NCBI GenBank assembly: GCA_028279655.1
Contig: JANQNH010000021.1
Coordinates: 18,938 to 82,937 of the forward strand
DNA: 64,000 nucleotides
Origin: Candidatus Nanoarchaeia archaeon
GTDB taxonomy: Archaea > Nanobdellota > Nanobdellia > Woesearchaeales > JACPBV01
Direction: 5' to 3'
Under the pieces are notes generated by a model. The model made no database searches. It was not told the origin of the DNA and saw only the letters and a program-made list of their open reading frames with translations. A program made the translations under genes and the position numbers. Positions 43,182 through 52,756 of this stretch are shown piece by piece (position 1 is the first letter of the stretch; every line of letters starts with the position of its first letter).

Positions 43182-44303
43182 TTAAACCACTAGTTGTTCA
43201 ATAACTCTTTTGAATTCTGCCTCTTCATCCTCCAAGGAATCATAGGCGTTTCCTATTCGTACATATTTACATCCGAACACATAGGTGGGCACTGTATTTT
43301 TTGGATTATATTCCTGGAATATCTCTACTTCCTCCCTAGGAATTCCTTTCTCTACTGTGCTTGTCAATGTGTTGTCTCCTGTGTCTAGCTGCCAATGGTA
43401 GGCGACAATATCCCTGCCATATTGAGCTGCTAAATCATCAAATGTATCACTAATCCAGTTTGATGCTGAATTGCTTGTAGTTGAAAAGAACCTTACAATT
43501 ACCTTTCCGTCTTTTTTACATATCGGACCTTCTTTTTCCTCAAAAGTATCAACATCCTTTGGCTCCACTGTCTCTTCTTTCTCCTCTGGAGTGTCTCCTT
43601 TCTTGGTTATAACTGCATTGGACTTAAGCTGATTGATGTACAGTTCTATTGAATTGCCTGATATATCGCTGAGCAATATCTGTTTGATCTGATCTTTTGC
43701 GGCAATATAAGAGATATCGTTCTCTTTGAAGTATTCCTCGTTTGTCTGATAGTAGCTCTTTATCTGGGATTCTGATATCTCTATCTTTGAGATTACAGTT
43801 ATGTTAAGCAGCTTGTTAATCATCAGTTGCTCTCTCAGCTGCTCTTTTAATTGTTCTAGGTTGATGTTCTGTTGTTTTAACGCTTCCTCGAAAGCCTCGT
43901 CTGTAGGTGAGCTCTCTCTTATCAAGTTAACTTCTGATTCAATCTCTATTTCTGAAACTGCAATACCTTGTTTTTTGGCTTCCTGCAAAAGCAGTTTTAC
44001 ATTTATGATCTGGTCAAGGAAGGCGTCTTTGGTTATAAAAAGTTTATATTGGTCTGGAAGCTGGCTGTATTTCTGATCCAACTCCTGGTTCGTGATAACC
44101 TCGTCATTGACTGTTGCTACTGTCTGCTCTGGCCTTAAGGTCCTGAATGCGAAATACAAGACAACAGCCAGTATGGCAATCAGAATGATTATAGTAGTTA
44201 TCTTTTTTATTATGCTCTTCTTAACCTTTTTGGACTTTTTCTTTTTGGAATCCTTAGAACTATCTTGATCCTTTTTATTCTTCTCCTCATTTTTTTCTGG
44301 CAT
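43182..44303 (-). CDS. Membrane-anchored SurA-N/thioredoxin-like fusion protein
   Basis: A 373-residue protein with a Lys-rich cytoplasmic N-terminus, a transmembrane helix (about 33-54, ITTIIILIAILAVVLYFAF), and a SurA-N-like helical chaperone domain (about 62-205: VATVNDEVITNQELDQKY, DQIINVKLLLQEAKKQGI). The C-terminal half is a DsbA/thioredoxin-like domain (VIVRFFSTTSNSASNWISDTF; PTYVFGCKYVRIG) without a CxxC. There is no PPIase domain. It probably guides folding of exported proteins together with its operon partner. Confidence 0.75.
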   Translation of the reverse strand: MPEKNEEKNKKDQDSSKDSKKKKSKKVKKSIIKKITTIIILIAILAVVLYFAFRTLRPEQTVATVNDEVITNQELDQKYSQLPDQYKLFITKDAFLDQIINVKLLLQEAKKQGIAVSEIEIESEVNLIRESSPTDEAFEEALKQQNINLEQLKEQLREQLMINKLLNITVISKIEISESQIKSYYQTNEEYFKENDISYIAAKDQIKQILLSDISGNSIELYINQLKSNAVITKKGDTPEEKEETVEPKDVDTFEEKEGPICKKDGKVIVRFFSTTSNSASNWISDTFDDLAAQYGRDIVAYHWQLDTGDNTLTSTVEKGIPREEVEIFQEYNPKNTVPTYVFGCKYVRIGNAYDSLEDEEAEFKRVIEQLVV

Positions 44304-44481
44304 TTTAAATCACCCTGGGTATTTATATGATTAAAGTAACCTATTCAGAACCTCTTTTGAAATATAAAATAATGTATCTTATTTAAACCTTTTGATTTGA
44401 CGTTAATCATAATTCTTAAAAGTTCACCACCTATTAGTTTTGATAAACATTTATATTAATTCCGGCGTATATTGATGTCAG

Positions 44482-45801
44482 ATGTATGATATTGTAATCG
44501 GAAGAAATGAAAAAGATAGAGGTAAGTATGGAAAAGAAGGGACTATTTTTCTAGGAAAACATTATGTAAAGATGGGGCAGACAACATCTTTGTCTAATGA
44601 GATTTTTATGGATGTTACAAGAAGCCATGTTGTCTTTGTTTGCGGCAAAAGGGGGTCTGGAAAGTCATATACCATGGGGGTAATTGCTGAAGGTATGAGC
44701 AACCTGCCTGAAGAGATCAAAGGAAATATATCTGTTGTTATGCTTGATACCATGGGGATATACTGGACGATGAAGTATGCCAATGATAAGGAAGCAGGAT
44801 TGTTGAAGGAGTGGGGCCTAGAAGGTATGGGGCTTGATGTGAAGATCTATACTCCTGCCGGTTATTACAAAAAATATAAGGAAGAAGGGGTGCCTACTGA
44901 TTTTCCGTTTTCCATAAAACCTTCTGAATTAGACCCTTCTGACTGGTGTATGACTTTCAATATAGATGTTACAAGTCCGGAAGGCGTTATGATCGAAAGG
45001 ATGATAAATGAGCTGAAGGAGAAGAGTGATGACTATAGTGTTGAAGATATTATCAGCACAATAGAAAAGGATGAAAGGAGCAAACAGGAAACCAAGGATG
45101 CTATTGAAAACAGGTTCCTGGACAGTATGAGGTGGGGGATATTCAGCAAAGAAGGTACTCCGTTGAACGATCTCGTTAAGGGTGGACAGGTTACTGTTTT
45201 GGATGTAAGCTGTTATGCAACAACTCCTGGAACCCAAGGTCTGAGGGCTTTGGTCATAGGGTTAGTATCGGAGAAATTATTTGTACAGAGGATGATAGCA
45301 AGGAAGAATGAAGAGTTGAAATCCATAAAGGAGACCACACATTTCATGGGTGGACAGGCTGGAGGAAAACAGAAGGAACCGTTGGTGTGGCTGGTCATAG
45401 ATGAGGCCCATGAGTTTCTTCCTAACGAAGGAGAGACTGTGGCTACCCATCCTTTGGTCATCATCCTTAGAGAGGGCCGTCAACCAGGGATTTCATTGAT
45501 CCTGGCCTCTCAGCAGCCTGGAAGGATCCATACGGATGTTATGACCCAGTCAGATATCGTTATTGCGCATAGGATAACCGCAAGGGTGGATATAGAGGCT
45601 CTGGGGCAGTTGATGCAGAGCTACATGAGAGAAGGATTAGATAAACAACTTAATGTTTTGCCAAGGCTGAAAGGTTCAGCAATAGTTTTCGATGATACTA
45701 ATGAAAGGATGTACTCTATGAGGGTGAGGCCCAGGTTTACCTGGCATGGTGGTGAGGCTCCATCAGCTATGCATAAAGCTAAGAAGGTATTTGATTTTTG
45801 A
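44482..45801 (+). CDS. HerA-like DUF87 ATPase
   Basis: A 439-residue HerA/FtsK-type ATPase. A short N-terminal beta domain with IFLGKHYVKM, Walker A CGKRGSGKSYTMG (about 58), Walker B WLVIDEAHEFLPN (about 308), and a sensor/arginine region (LILASQQPGRI; IVIAHRITARVD). HerA-type hexamers act as DNA translocases, and those linked to NurA resect DNA ends. No NurA gene is nearby, so this may be one of the related stand-alone archaeal ATPases. Promoter TATA (CATTTATATTA) is about 30 bp upstream of the ATG. Confidence 0.88.
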   Translation: MYDIVIGRNEKDRGKYGKEGTIFLGKHYVKMGQTTSLSNEIFMDVTRSHVVFVCGKRGSGKSYTMGVIAEGMSNLPEEIKGNISVVMLDTMGIYWTMKYANDKEAGLLKEWGLEGMGLDVKIYTPAGYYKKYKEEGVPTDFPFSIKPSELDPSDWCMTFNIDVTSPEGVMIERMINELKEKSDDYSVEDIISTIEKDERSKQETKDAIENRFLDSMRWGIFSKEGTPLNDLVKGGQVTVLDVSCYATTPGTQGLRALVIGLVSEKLFVQRMIARKNEELKSIKETTHFMGGQAGGKQKEPLVWLVIDEAHEFLPNEGETVATHPLVIILREGRQPGISLILASQQPGRIHTDVMTQSDIVIAHRITARVDIEALGQLMQSYMREGLDKQLNVLPRLKGSAIVFDDTNERMYSMRVRPRFTWHGGEAPSAMHKAKKVFDF

Positions 45802-45848
45802 AGGGTTTTTAAAATAGGTTTATAAAGAAAATTGCATTCTTATAGGTT

Positions 45849-46880
45849 ATGAATGAACCTAGATTAAACAGGAGGGAGTTTATTAGGGTGGCTTCAGGAG
45901 CTAGCTTAGCTGCTTTGGTTTCTTCTAGTTGCAGAGAGGATAAATTAGGAGATTCCTTTTTGGACCATCCTCTTTTTGAGATAGCCAGAGTTGAAGCTAA
46001 ATTTAGGGGCCTTACGGATAGCCAGTTGGAGGATTATATAAGAGAACTAAGCGAGATTAGGGATGCTATGCTTAGAGACAAAGCCGGATCTTCAGAACAT
46101 CAGTTGGAGTTTATGCATAACGCTCTGCTTGAAAGGGGGTATGAGATATCTCATAGGAGAGTAGAATCTGTATTTTTTCTTTATGATGCTCTCAGAGAAA
46201 GATGTCTAGGTTGTAATCAGGTAAATGCCCTTATTGGAACAGTGGCTAGGGAAGATAGAGGAATGGACATTACGCCTTCTATGGCTATGAGCCCTGCTTT
46301 AAAATATTTTCATGCAGTATTAACAGTTAATGGAGAGGATGGATTTAGATTTGAACCACTAGTAGGGAAAAGATTAAGGGATGATAATTATGATGGTGAA
46401 TTCAGCTTAGAGGCTCCAGACTTATCATTCTATGATTTAAAGAAGGATGGTTTTCTTTTGTTGGCTTATAATGCTATCGGCACCCATTACTATAGAGAAC
46501 TATTTGATGCTGAAAAGATAAGGGATGGGAAAAAGATTAAGGATTGTATTCAGAAATCAAGAAGGGCTTTAGAATGGGTGGTTAAAACAGATCCTGATTT
46601 TCCTATTGGTCATTGGAATTTGGGAAGCTTATTCTTTAGGATGAGGAATTATGAAAAAGCCAGAGAAGAGTTTATGGCTGCTCTCCCGATGATGAACAAA
46701 TACCCTTACATACTTACACAGATTGGAGAATGTTGCGTGAAAAAAATGGAGTATACTAAGGCAAGAGAGTGGTTTGAAAAAGCTTTGGAATTATGCAACA
46801 AATATCAGGGAATATATATGGATAAGATCCCTAGATTGGAGCGGGCAATAAAGGTATTGGATCAAGCAGGAGTAAGATAG
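45849..46880 (+). CDS. Tat-exported TPR lipoprotein-like protein
   Basis: A 343-residue protein starting with a twin-arginine signal (LNRREFIRVASGASLAALVSSSC) whose end looks like a lipobox Cys. The mature protein is helical; the C-terminal third has TPR units (FPIGHWNLGSLFFRMRNYEKAREEF, YILTQIGECCVKKMEYTKAREWFEKAL). Two Cys in RCLGCNQVN form a CxxC. It follows HerA by about 45 bp with its own TATA (GGTTTATAAAG). Probably a surface scaffold protein. Confidence 0.7.
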   Translation: MNEPRLNRREFIRVASGASLAALVSSSCREDKLGDSFLDHPLFEIARVEAKFRGLTDSQLEDYIRELSEIRDAMLRDKAGSSEHQLEFMHNALLERGYEISHRRVESVFFLYDALRERCLGCNQVNALIGTVAREDRGMDITPSMAMSPALKYFHAVLTVNGEDGFRFEPLVGKRLRDDNYDGEFSLEAPDLSFYDLKKDGFLLLAYNAIGTHYYRELFDAEKIRDGKKIKDCIQKSRRALEWVVKTDPDFPIGHWNLGSLFFRMRNYEKAREEFMAALPMMNKYPYILTQIGECCVKKMEYTKAREWFEKALELCNKYQGIYMDKIPRLERAIKVLDQAGVR

Positions 46881-46937
46881 TAAATTGGGAAAATTATTTA
46901 AAGACTGGTTATATATGTAAAGAGGGAGGTGGGATAA

Positions 46938-47234
46938 ATGGCATTCTCTAAGTCGTTTCCAAGGACAGTAGATGGAAGTGCATACCCCAGATGGGAAGAG
47001 ATATTCTTAAGTGAAGATGAAGAAAGAGAGATGGAGCTCAGGGCAAGAGAGGATAACATAAAAATAATGAAGGAGTGTATTGATGACGCTAAGACTTTGA
47101 TTGAAGAGAAGGGATTTAAGGGTTTCAAGGAAGATATCCTGAAGGCAGCGATCCCATTGTTTGAAAAAAGGGCCTCCCATACTGTTTATTGGAAAGAAAG
47201 GAAATGTAAAGAGAAGTTTGATTCTAACAGATGA
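46938..47234 (+). CDS. Unrecognised 98-residue charged helical protein
   Basis: A highly charged, mostly helical protein (SEDEEREMELRAREDNIKIMKECIDDAKTLIEEKG), with a short aromatic/basic C-terminus (TVYWKERKCKEKF). A Shine-Dalgarno-like GAGGTGGG is 5 nt before the ATG and TATA (TATATATG region) lies about 30 bp upstream. It is convergent with a small membrane protein gene. No family recognised. Confidence 0.6.
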   Translation: MAFSKSFPRTVDGSAYPRWEEIFLSEDEEREMELRAREDNIKIMKECIDDAKTLIEEKGFKGFKEDILKAAIPLFEKRASHTVYWKERKCKEKFDSNR

Positions 47235-47235
47235 T

Positions 47236-47451
47236 TTATTTTTTCTTTAGTTTTTCATCCAATTCAGGCATCAGAGGGGAGTAGGTCATGGATATAATCG
47301 ATGATATAAACATCAGGATAAAGAACAGCATAAATGTGAATCCCCATGTCCTGTTATCAAGCTGCCTGTAAACATACAGGAAAGAAATTATGAACCCCAC
47401 CATAGATGTAACCATGAAAGAACCATGTAAAGGAACTACTTTTGATAGCAT
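47236..47451 (-). CDS. Small two-helix membrane protein
   Basis: A 71-residue protein with two membrane helices at about 13-31 (MVTSMVGFIISFLYVY) and 38-60 (FTFMLFFILMFISSIISMTY), and a charged C-terminus (LDEKLKKK). It has its own promoter region upstream, is convergent with the 46938 gene (1-nt gap) and lies 60 bp beyond the trpS gene. Function unknown. Confidence 0.6.
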   Translation of the reverse strand: MLSKVVPLHGSFMVTSMVGFIISFLYVYRQLDNRTWGFTFMLFFILMFISSIISMTYSPLMPELDEKLKKK

Positions 47452-47514
47452 ACGATCACCTCTCTTATGTAATTTTATTTTGATTATTTAAATGTTTTGG
47501 GAGTTTTATACCCC

Positions 47515-48603
47515 TCAGAGACATTTAAATTTTACTAAATTGATTTTTTCCTTTTTTGCCTTCTCTATACCCTTGTGCAGGTTGTCCATGAATTTTGTCA
47601 TCAACTTACAACAGTTCTGTTTGTCTTCTCCGCATAATATCTTCCCTTTCTTGCATTTGTTGTGAATATCCTGCAGCTCCTTATCATCTTCTATAAGGTG
47701 CTGCTTATAGAGCTCAAAGATTATGCAGTCTTCAGGAATCCCTCCAAGCTTCTTCTGCTCTTCTGTTGTCTTTCTTCCTCCTGTTTTTGCCCTCATTATC
47801 TTCTTGGTAACTTTCTTTATGTCTTCTGGCAGATCAATGCAGGATTCTGGCTTGGATTTTGACATCTTTATCTGCCCATCCAGTGAAGGCGTAAATTTAT
47901 GGTAGAGTCCTGATGGAAGGAAAAACTTTTTGTCCCTCATACGTCTTGCTGCGTCCCTGGTCAACCTTATATGGGGATCTTGGTCAGAACCTACAGGTAT
48001 TACGCCAGGCATCCTCTCTTTCAATTGAGGGTAAAGGATATCTCCTATCTGGGTAAGGGCTGATATTATACGTGGAGGATCTGCACTTCCATAAACTGCT
48101 CTGAATTCGTTGAGTGTGATCTTATTAGATGCCTGATATGCCAGTTTTATCACGTCTTTGTTCTCTGACTGGAAATAGAAGATTGTTTTTTTTGGATCCA
48201 GGCCTAGTGTGATATAAGCTGGTATCTGGAACTCCAATGCGTTCTTTCTTGCTTCTTCTAATGAGATATTTCTTGCTGCAGCTGCCTCTAGGTCTGCTAT
48301 GAGGCAGAAGGTTCTTGCACCTTGCTTTTGGAAGTAAGCAATGTTCTCCACAACCATTTTTGTTCCAAAATGAACCTTCTTAGCTGTTGGCATTATCCCT
48401 GAAAGAACATAGAATGGTTTTTTGTCTTTCATTGCTTTAAGGACCAGTTTCATGTCTCTTTCTGCAAAAACTACCCCTCTCCTCATCAATCTGTTCGGAT
48501 TAGGGTAGTTCTTAGGATTAAAACTATCCAAACCAAAATCCTTTATAATCTTTACATAATCCTCCACCAGTTCTGAGCCGTATGGGTCTATTATCTTTGT
48601 CAT
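47515..48603 (-). CDS. trpS: Tryptophanyl-tRNA synthetase
   Basis: A 362-residue class I synthetase of archaeal type. It has the N-terminal extension (VEDYVKIIKDFGLDSF), a HIGH-like motif in GIMPTAKKVHFGTKM, tryptophan-pocket segments (GSDQDPHIRLTRDAARRM) and the KMSKS loop IKMSKSKPES. It charges tRNA-Trp. The gene is the last one downstream of the tryptophan biosynthesis operon on the same strand, after a 47-bp gap with TATA-like sequence, so it may be read both from its own promoter and with trp genes. Confidence 0.96.
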   Translation of the reverse strand: MTKIIDPYGSELVEDYVKIIKDFGLDSFNPKNYPNPNRLMRRGVVFAERDMKLVLKAMKDKKPFYVLSGIMPTAKKVHFGTKMVVENIAYFQKQGARTFCLIADLEAAAARNISLEEARKNALEFQIPAYITLGLDPKKTIFYFQSENKDVIKLAYQASNKITLNEFRAVYGSADPPRIISALTQIGDILYPQLKERMPGVIPVGSDQDPHIRLTRDAARRMRDKKFFLPSGLYHKFTPSLDGQIKMSKSKPESCIDLPEDIKKVTKKIMRAKTGGRKTTEEQKKLGGIPEDCIIFELYKQHLIEDDKELQDIHNKCKKGKILCGEDKQNCCKLMTKFMDNLHKGIEKAKKEKINLVKFKCL

Positions 48604-48650
48604 AGTGTGAGAATTGGGGTTTTAGTATATAAATGTTATTGGAATGGGTT

Positions 48651-49634
48651 TTATTTTCCGAATAGCCCCTTTATCCATCCAAAAAAACCAATGCCCTTGC
48701 ATTTATTTTTCTTACATATGTTATTTAGGCATTCGTAATCAAAATCGCAGAATTCTTTCTTTGCCCTCAGTGATTCCATTATGCTGTCTTTGTTGCAGAA
48801 ACTTTCTTCTGTCCTTGTCCCTATGGAGATACATTTTCCTTCTAGATCACAACCTTGCGTAGTATTATGTCCGCATCTTTTTGGGGATCCAGAGCAGGAA
48901 TCAGAGGTGCATGCATTATCATCACTACAGTCTTCATGCTCTGTGCATTCGTCACAGTCTGCATCTGTATCCATGGTGCAATTTTTTGGACAGTAATCGT
49001 CTCCTTCTATACATTTTAAAGTCATGGTATTTTCACACCTATGAGTCTTGTTGTTGCAGACGTCTATTGTGGCTGATGTGTTATCATCACATTCAGAATT
49101 GTTTATACATTCAACCTGAACCGGCTTTCCACAGTCATTGTCGTTTTCTTCTGTGCATCTTGATTCAGGACAGCAGCCATCATCGTCCCTACACCAAAGG
49201 ATGAGCTTGTGGTGACAGAACAACGGATCCCCATCACATTCATCTATGGTGCATGTATTGTTATCTTTACAATCTAAGTTAGTGGTGCATGAACCACATC
49301 CAATACAGGATAGTCCTGAGTTGAAGCAAAATTGAGCAGTATCATTTGCGTTTCCTACACCCAAGGTTATAGTATTGATAGTTATCTCTGAAAGATCAGA
49401 GAATACGTATTTCATGGTTGTTTCCAGGTAGGTTGTTGCCACTTTATTCACTGTGAACTTAACAGACATGTCTCCTGATTCGTTCTTTATGGAATCGAAG
49501 GATATATTGTAGTCAGTGCCATCAGCAGTATACAGCTTGGTCTCTTTTTCATCCAAGGTGTCGGAGATATCACAAACCGCATAGGTCGTAATAGAAAGAA
49601 GAATAGCCATTATTAGGATTAATTCCTTCCTCAT
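48651..49634 (-). CDS. Secreted cysteine-rich repeat protein at the end of the trp operon
   Basis: A 327-residue protein with a signal peptide ([21 protein letters not shown]). After a beta-rich domain it has three or more Cys repeats of the type CxxxxDCxDDNxCTxDxCxGxPxxCxH, for example TTNLDCKDNNTCTIDECDG and CTEHEDCSDDNACTSDSCSG. Such repeats occur in extracellular proteins of DPANN and some bacteria. The C-terminus (GIGFFGWIKGLFGK) is amphipathic and could touch the membrane. It overlaps the trpA stop by 4 bp although it has no evident role in tryptophan synthesis. Confidence 0.75.
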   Translation of the reverse strand: MRKELILIMAILLSITTYAVCDISDTLDEKETKLYTADGTDYNISFDSIKNESGDMSVKFTVNKVATTYLETTMKYVFSDLSEITINTITLGVGNANDTAQFCFNSGLSCIGCGSCTTNLDCKDNNTCTIDECDGDPLFCHHKLILWCRDDDGCCPESRCTEENDNDCGKPVQVECINNSECDDNTSATIDVCNNKTHRCENTMTLKCIEGDDYCPKNCTMDTDADCDECTEHEDCSDDNACTSDSCSGSPKRCGHNTTQGCDLEGKCISIGTRTEESFCNKDSIMESLRAKKEFCDFDYECLNNICKKNKCKGIGFFGWIKGLFGK

Positions 49635-50428
49635 TTTGTAGCTTGCTTAAGGGACTCAACGTATGTTTTGATTTTGTTTATCATCAGTTTCTTATTATTT
49701 ATATTCTGTTCTATGATCTTTACTATGGCAGAACCCACTATTGCTCCATCTGCTCCTGCCTTACACACCGACTGGATGTGTTCTGGTCTTGAGATTCCAA
49801 ATCCCACGCATAAAGGAAGGTGAGTGTGTTTTTTTACTCTTTTTATCAGTTTTAATGTGCTTTCTTTCAGGTCTTCTTTTGCACCAGTAACTCCTAACCT
49901 TGACACGATGTAGATGAAACCCCTGCACTTCTTGGTGATTAGCTTAAGCCTTCTATTATCTGTCAATGGACTTACTAAAAATACTGTATCTATCTTATGT
50001 TTTCTTGCTGATTGAGTTATCTCTTCTGATTCTTCAACAGGTACGTCTGCTGCCAATACTGATGTTACGCCTGCCAGTTTGCAGTCATAGAAGAATTTCT
50101 TTGTTCCCCTCTGGTATATCAGGTTGTAATATACCAGCAATCCTATTGGGATATCTGTTATCTTTCTTACTTCTTTTATGAAATTAAAACATTTATCCGT
50201 GTCTATCTTGCTTTTTAAGGATCTTACGTCTGCTGCTTGGATAGTGGGGCCGTCTGCTATTGGATCTGAGAAGGGAAACCCTAATTCAAGTATGTCGGCT
50301 CCTGACTCAACTACTGTCTTAATTATCTTCAAGCTTGTACGATAGTCTGGATCTCCGATAACTATAAACGGTACTAATGCCTTTTCCTTGTTTTTTCTTA
50401 GTCTTCTGAAAGTCTTTGCGTAGGTCAT
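49631..50428 (-). CDS. trpA: Tryptophan synthase alpha subunit
   Basis: A 265-residue TIM barrel. Catalytic Glu is in [10 protein letters not shown] and Asp in [10 protein letters not shown]; loop 6 ([11 protein letters not shown]) and the phosphate-binding GFGISRPEH and GAIVGSAIV are present. It cleaves indole-3-glycerol phosphate to indole, which is channelled to TrpB. It overlaps trpB upstream and the Cys-rich protein gene downstream by 4 bp each, so translation is coupled. Confidence 0.96.
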   Translation of the reverse strand: MTYAKTFRRLRKNKEKALVPFIVIGDPDYRTSLKIIKTVVESGADILELGFPFSDPIADGPTIQAADVRSLKSKIDTDKCFNFIKEVRKITDIPIGLLVYYNLIYQRGTKKFFYDCKLAGVTSVLAADVPVEESEEITQSARKHKIDTVFLVSPLTDNRRLKLITKKCRGFIYIVSRLGVTGAKEDLKESTLKLIKRVKKHTHLPLCVGFGISRPEHIQSVCKAGADGAIVGSAIVKIIEQNINNKKLMINKIKTYVESLKQATK

Positions 50429-51609
50429 TTGAATTTCAGCTCCTTGGCAATTGTCGTCATATCCTTATCTCCTCTACCTGATAGGTTGATTACCACGATG
50501 TCTTCCTTTTTCATCTTCTTTGATAATTTTATTGTGTGAGCAATAGCGTGAGCTGACTCTAAGGCAGGGATTATCCCTTCCTCCTGGCTTAGTAGCTGTA
50601 CTGCTTCCATTGTTTCCTTGTCTGTTGCAAACTCATACTGTGCTCTCTTAAGATCCCTCAGGTTTGAGTGTTCAGGTCCTATTGCACTATAATCCAGACC
50701 TGCTGAGATTGAATGGGTATTATAGATCTGTCCAAACTTATCTTGGAGTATATAAGTCATTGTTCCGTGGAGGATGCCCAACCTTCCTAGTTTTTCATCT
50801 GCGAACCTTGCTGCATGTTTTCCTGTTTTGATTCCTAAACCGCCAGCCTCTACTCCAATAAGATTAACTTCCTTGTCTTTAAGGAATTCTCGGAATATCC
50901 CTATTGCGTTGGAGCCACCCCCTACACAAGCTACTATTGCAGTTGGAAGCCTGTTCTCTATCTTTAGTATCTGTTCCCTTGTCTCTTTCCCTATTATTGA
51001 CTGGAAGTGAGCTACCATCTCTGGATAGGGATGTGGGCCTAATACGCTGCCCAGTAAGTAATGTGTTGTCTGCACATTTGCAGTCCAATCCCTTAATGCA
51101 TCGTTAATAGCGTCTTTCAGTGTCTTTCCCCCTGTGTTTACTGGATTGACTTTTGCCCCTAATAGCTGCATCCTGAAAACATTAAGCTTTTGTCTTTCTA
51201 TATCTATAGTTCCCATGTAGATTTCGCATTCCATCCCTAGTTTTGCTGCTGCTGTTGCTGTTGCAACTCCATGCTGTCCTGCTCCTGTCTCTGCTATTAT
51301 CCTGGTTTTTCCGATGTATTTTGCCAACAGTGCTTGTCCCAGGGCGTTGTTTATCTTATGGGCTCCTGTGTGAGCCAGGTCTTCTCTCTTTAGATAGATT
51401 TTGCAACCTAGTTTTTTTGACAATGAAGTACAAAATGTTAATGGTGTTGGTCTTCCAACATATTCTTTCAGCAGGTGATCTAGTTCTTTTTTGAACTTTT
51501 TGTTATTCTTGTATCTATTGAAAGCCTTTTCCAGTTCTTCAACAGCAGGCATGAGTGTTTCTGGAACGTAGATGCCTCCGTATCTTCCAAAACGTCCTTT
51601 GTCTTTCAT
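50425..51609 (-). CDS. trpB: Tryptophan synthase beta subunit
   Basis: A 394-residue PLP enzyme of the TrpB1 type. The N-terminus is [20 protein letters not shown]; the PLP Lys is in [23 protein letters not shown] binds substrate; [10 protein letters not shown] binds the PLP phosphate. The C-terminus ends in [11 protein letters not shown]. It condenses indole with serine to tryptophan. It overlaps trpA by 4 bp and follows a small membrane protein gene by 9 bp. Confidence 0.97.
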   Translation of the reverse strand: MKDKGRFGRYGGIYVPETLMPAVEELEKAFNRYKNNKKFKKELDHLLKEYVGRPTPLTFCTSLSKKLGCKIYLKREDLAHTGAHKINNALGQALLAKYIGKTRIIAETGAGQHGVATATAAAKLGMECEIYMGTIDIERQKLNVFRMQLLGAKVNPVNTGGKTLKDAINDALRDWTANVQTTHYLLGSVLGPHPYPEMVAHFQSIIGKETREQILKIENRLPTAIVACVGGGSNAIGIFREFLKDKEVNLIGVEAGGLGIKTGKHAARFADEKLGRLGILHGTMTYILQDKFGQIYNTHSISAGLDYSAIGPEHSNLRDLKRAQYEFATDKETMEAVQLLSQEEGIIPALESAHAIAHTIKLSKKMKKEDIVVINLSGRGDKDMTTIAKELKFK

Positions 51610-51618
51610 TTTTGTATC

Positions 51619-51957
51619 CTAAAAACTGGTGAATGGGGAGATTATAAGCAAGATCCCACCCAATATATAAGCATATTTCTGTACAGAGTAGATGAATGAT
51701 ACGAAAGGAATTGAGATCCCTATCAGGCTTAAGACTGCTGCCAGAGCATAGATTCCTATGATTATTCCTAAGACGAGGCTTGCTTTTCCCATGATCCCAC
51801 CTTTGGCTGAGTCCATCAATAGCAATGCTGCTGCTCCCACTATCGCTATCAGGCTTATTATCCCTGGAAGGGGGATTATTGGATATAGGCTGTTGTTCAA
51901 CAGAACTATCCCTATTATTATGCTCCCGATTTTTCTTGCGTTAAACATTCTTCTCAC
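51619..51957 (-). CDS. Small membrane protein within the trp operon
   Basis: A 112-residue hydrophobic protein with about four helices (IGSIIIGIVLLNN; GIISLIAIVGAAALLLM; ASLVLGIIIGIYALAAVLSLIG; YAYILGGILLIISPF). It overlaps trpF by 17 bp and is 9 bp ahead of trpB, so it is part of the operon. It lacks transporter signatures. A role in tryptophan uptake or export is conceivable only from its position. Confidence 0.65.
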   Translation of the reverse strand: MRRMFNARKIGSIIIGIVLLNNSLYPIIPLPGIISLIAIVGAAALLLMDSAKGGIMGKASLVLGIIIGIYALAAVLSLIGISIPFVSFIYSVQKYAYILGGILLIISPFTSF

Positions 51958-52588
51958 CTGCCTTACGTATGAATGATTCTAGTTTTTTATAATCCTTTTT
52001 TCTCGGTTTTGACTTAACCCCTGAGTTCGTGTCTACTGCGTATGGCTTTACTTCTTTTATTGCTTGTTTCACATTGCCTGGATTTAGGCCACCTGCTAGG
52101 AATACCTTATTTTTTACTGATTTAACTATTTTTCTACTTATGCTCCAGTTGTGGGTTTTTCCTGTTCCACCTTTTCTTTTGCCTGATTTTGTGTCTAATA
52201 GTATGAAATCCACGTATTTCTCATATTTTTTTGCTTCATTAATTGAGTTTTCATCGATTACAGAGATTGATTTTGTTAATTTTATCTTTGGAAGTGCTTT
52301 TCTTATCTTTCCTATCTCCTCTATCGAGATGTCGTTGTGTAGTTGTATGATTGATGGATTTATCTCCTCTGCAATCTCTATTATTGGTCCTGCTTTTTGC
52401 AGGTATGTTACGAAAACAGGTGTTGTTTCTAAAGGCAGCTTTCTGATTATATCTTTTGCCTGTTTTCTGGTCACTTTGTCCTCTGCGAATCCTATCTCTA
52501 CAAGGAAACCTAAGTAGTTGGCTCCAAGTATGGCCGCCTTTAATGCATCTTCTTCGTTCGTTATTCCGCAGATCTTTACTTTGGTCAT
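51941..52588 (-). CDS. trpF: Phosphoribosylanthranilate isomerase
   Basis: A 215-residue TIM barrel. The N-terminal VKICGITNEEDALKA contains the catalytic Cys, the catalytic Asp is in FILLDTKSGK, and the phosphate-binding strands are FLAGGLNPGNVKQAI and AVDTNSGVKSKPRKKD. It converts N-(5-phosphoribosyl)anthranilate to CdRP, between TrpD and TrpC in the pathway. The gene follows multi-hairpin element B. Confidence 0.95.
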   Translation of the reverse strand: MTKVKICGITNEEDALKAAILGANYLGFLVEIGFAEDKVTRKQAKDIIRKLPLETTPVFVTYLQKAGPIIEIAEEINPSIIQLHNDISIEEIGKIRKALPKIKLTKSISVIDENSINEAKKYEKYVDFILLDTKSGKRKGGTGKTHNWSISRKIVKSVKNKVFLAGGLNPGNVKQAIKEVKPYAVDTNSGVKSKPRKKDYKKLESFIRKAGEKNV

Positions 52589-52618
52589 TTTGTTGGTTTG
52601 ATTATTTTCTATGATGAG

Positions 52619-52746
52619 AAAAAACCAACAACATAGGGTTCAAACACGGTCATTTGCTTCGCAAATGCCCTATTCGTAAAGGAAAAATCAGAACTTCGTA
52701 GCTGATTTTTCCTCTACACTCATGTTTTCACCCATGTTGGTTTTTT
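52619..52746 (-). repeat. Multi-hairpin element B inside the trp operon
   Basis: AAAAAACCAACA (52619-52630) pairs perfectly over 12 bp with TGTTGGTTTTTT (52735-52746). Inside are ATAGGG/CCCTAT (52633-52638 with 52668-52673) closing CATTTGC-TTC-GCAAATG, and a second 12-bp hairpin AGGAAAAATCAG/CTGATTTTTCCT (52680-52691 with 52702-52713). The opening ACCAACAACATAGG matches element A. It lies between the MBL gene and trpF and could act as an internal terminator, processing site or mRNA stabiliser. Confidence 0.6.
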
Positions 52747-52756
52747 CTTTTGTTGA

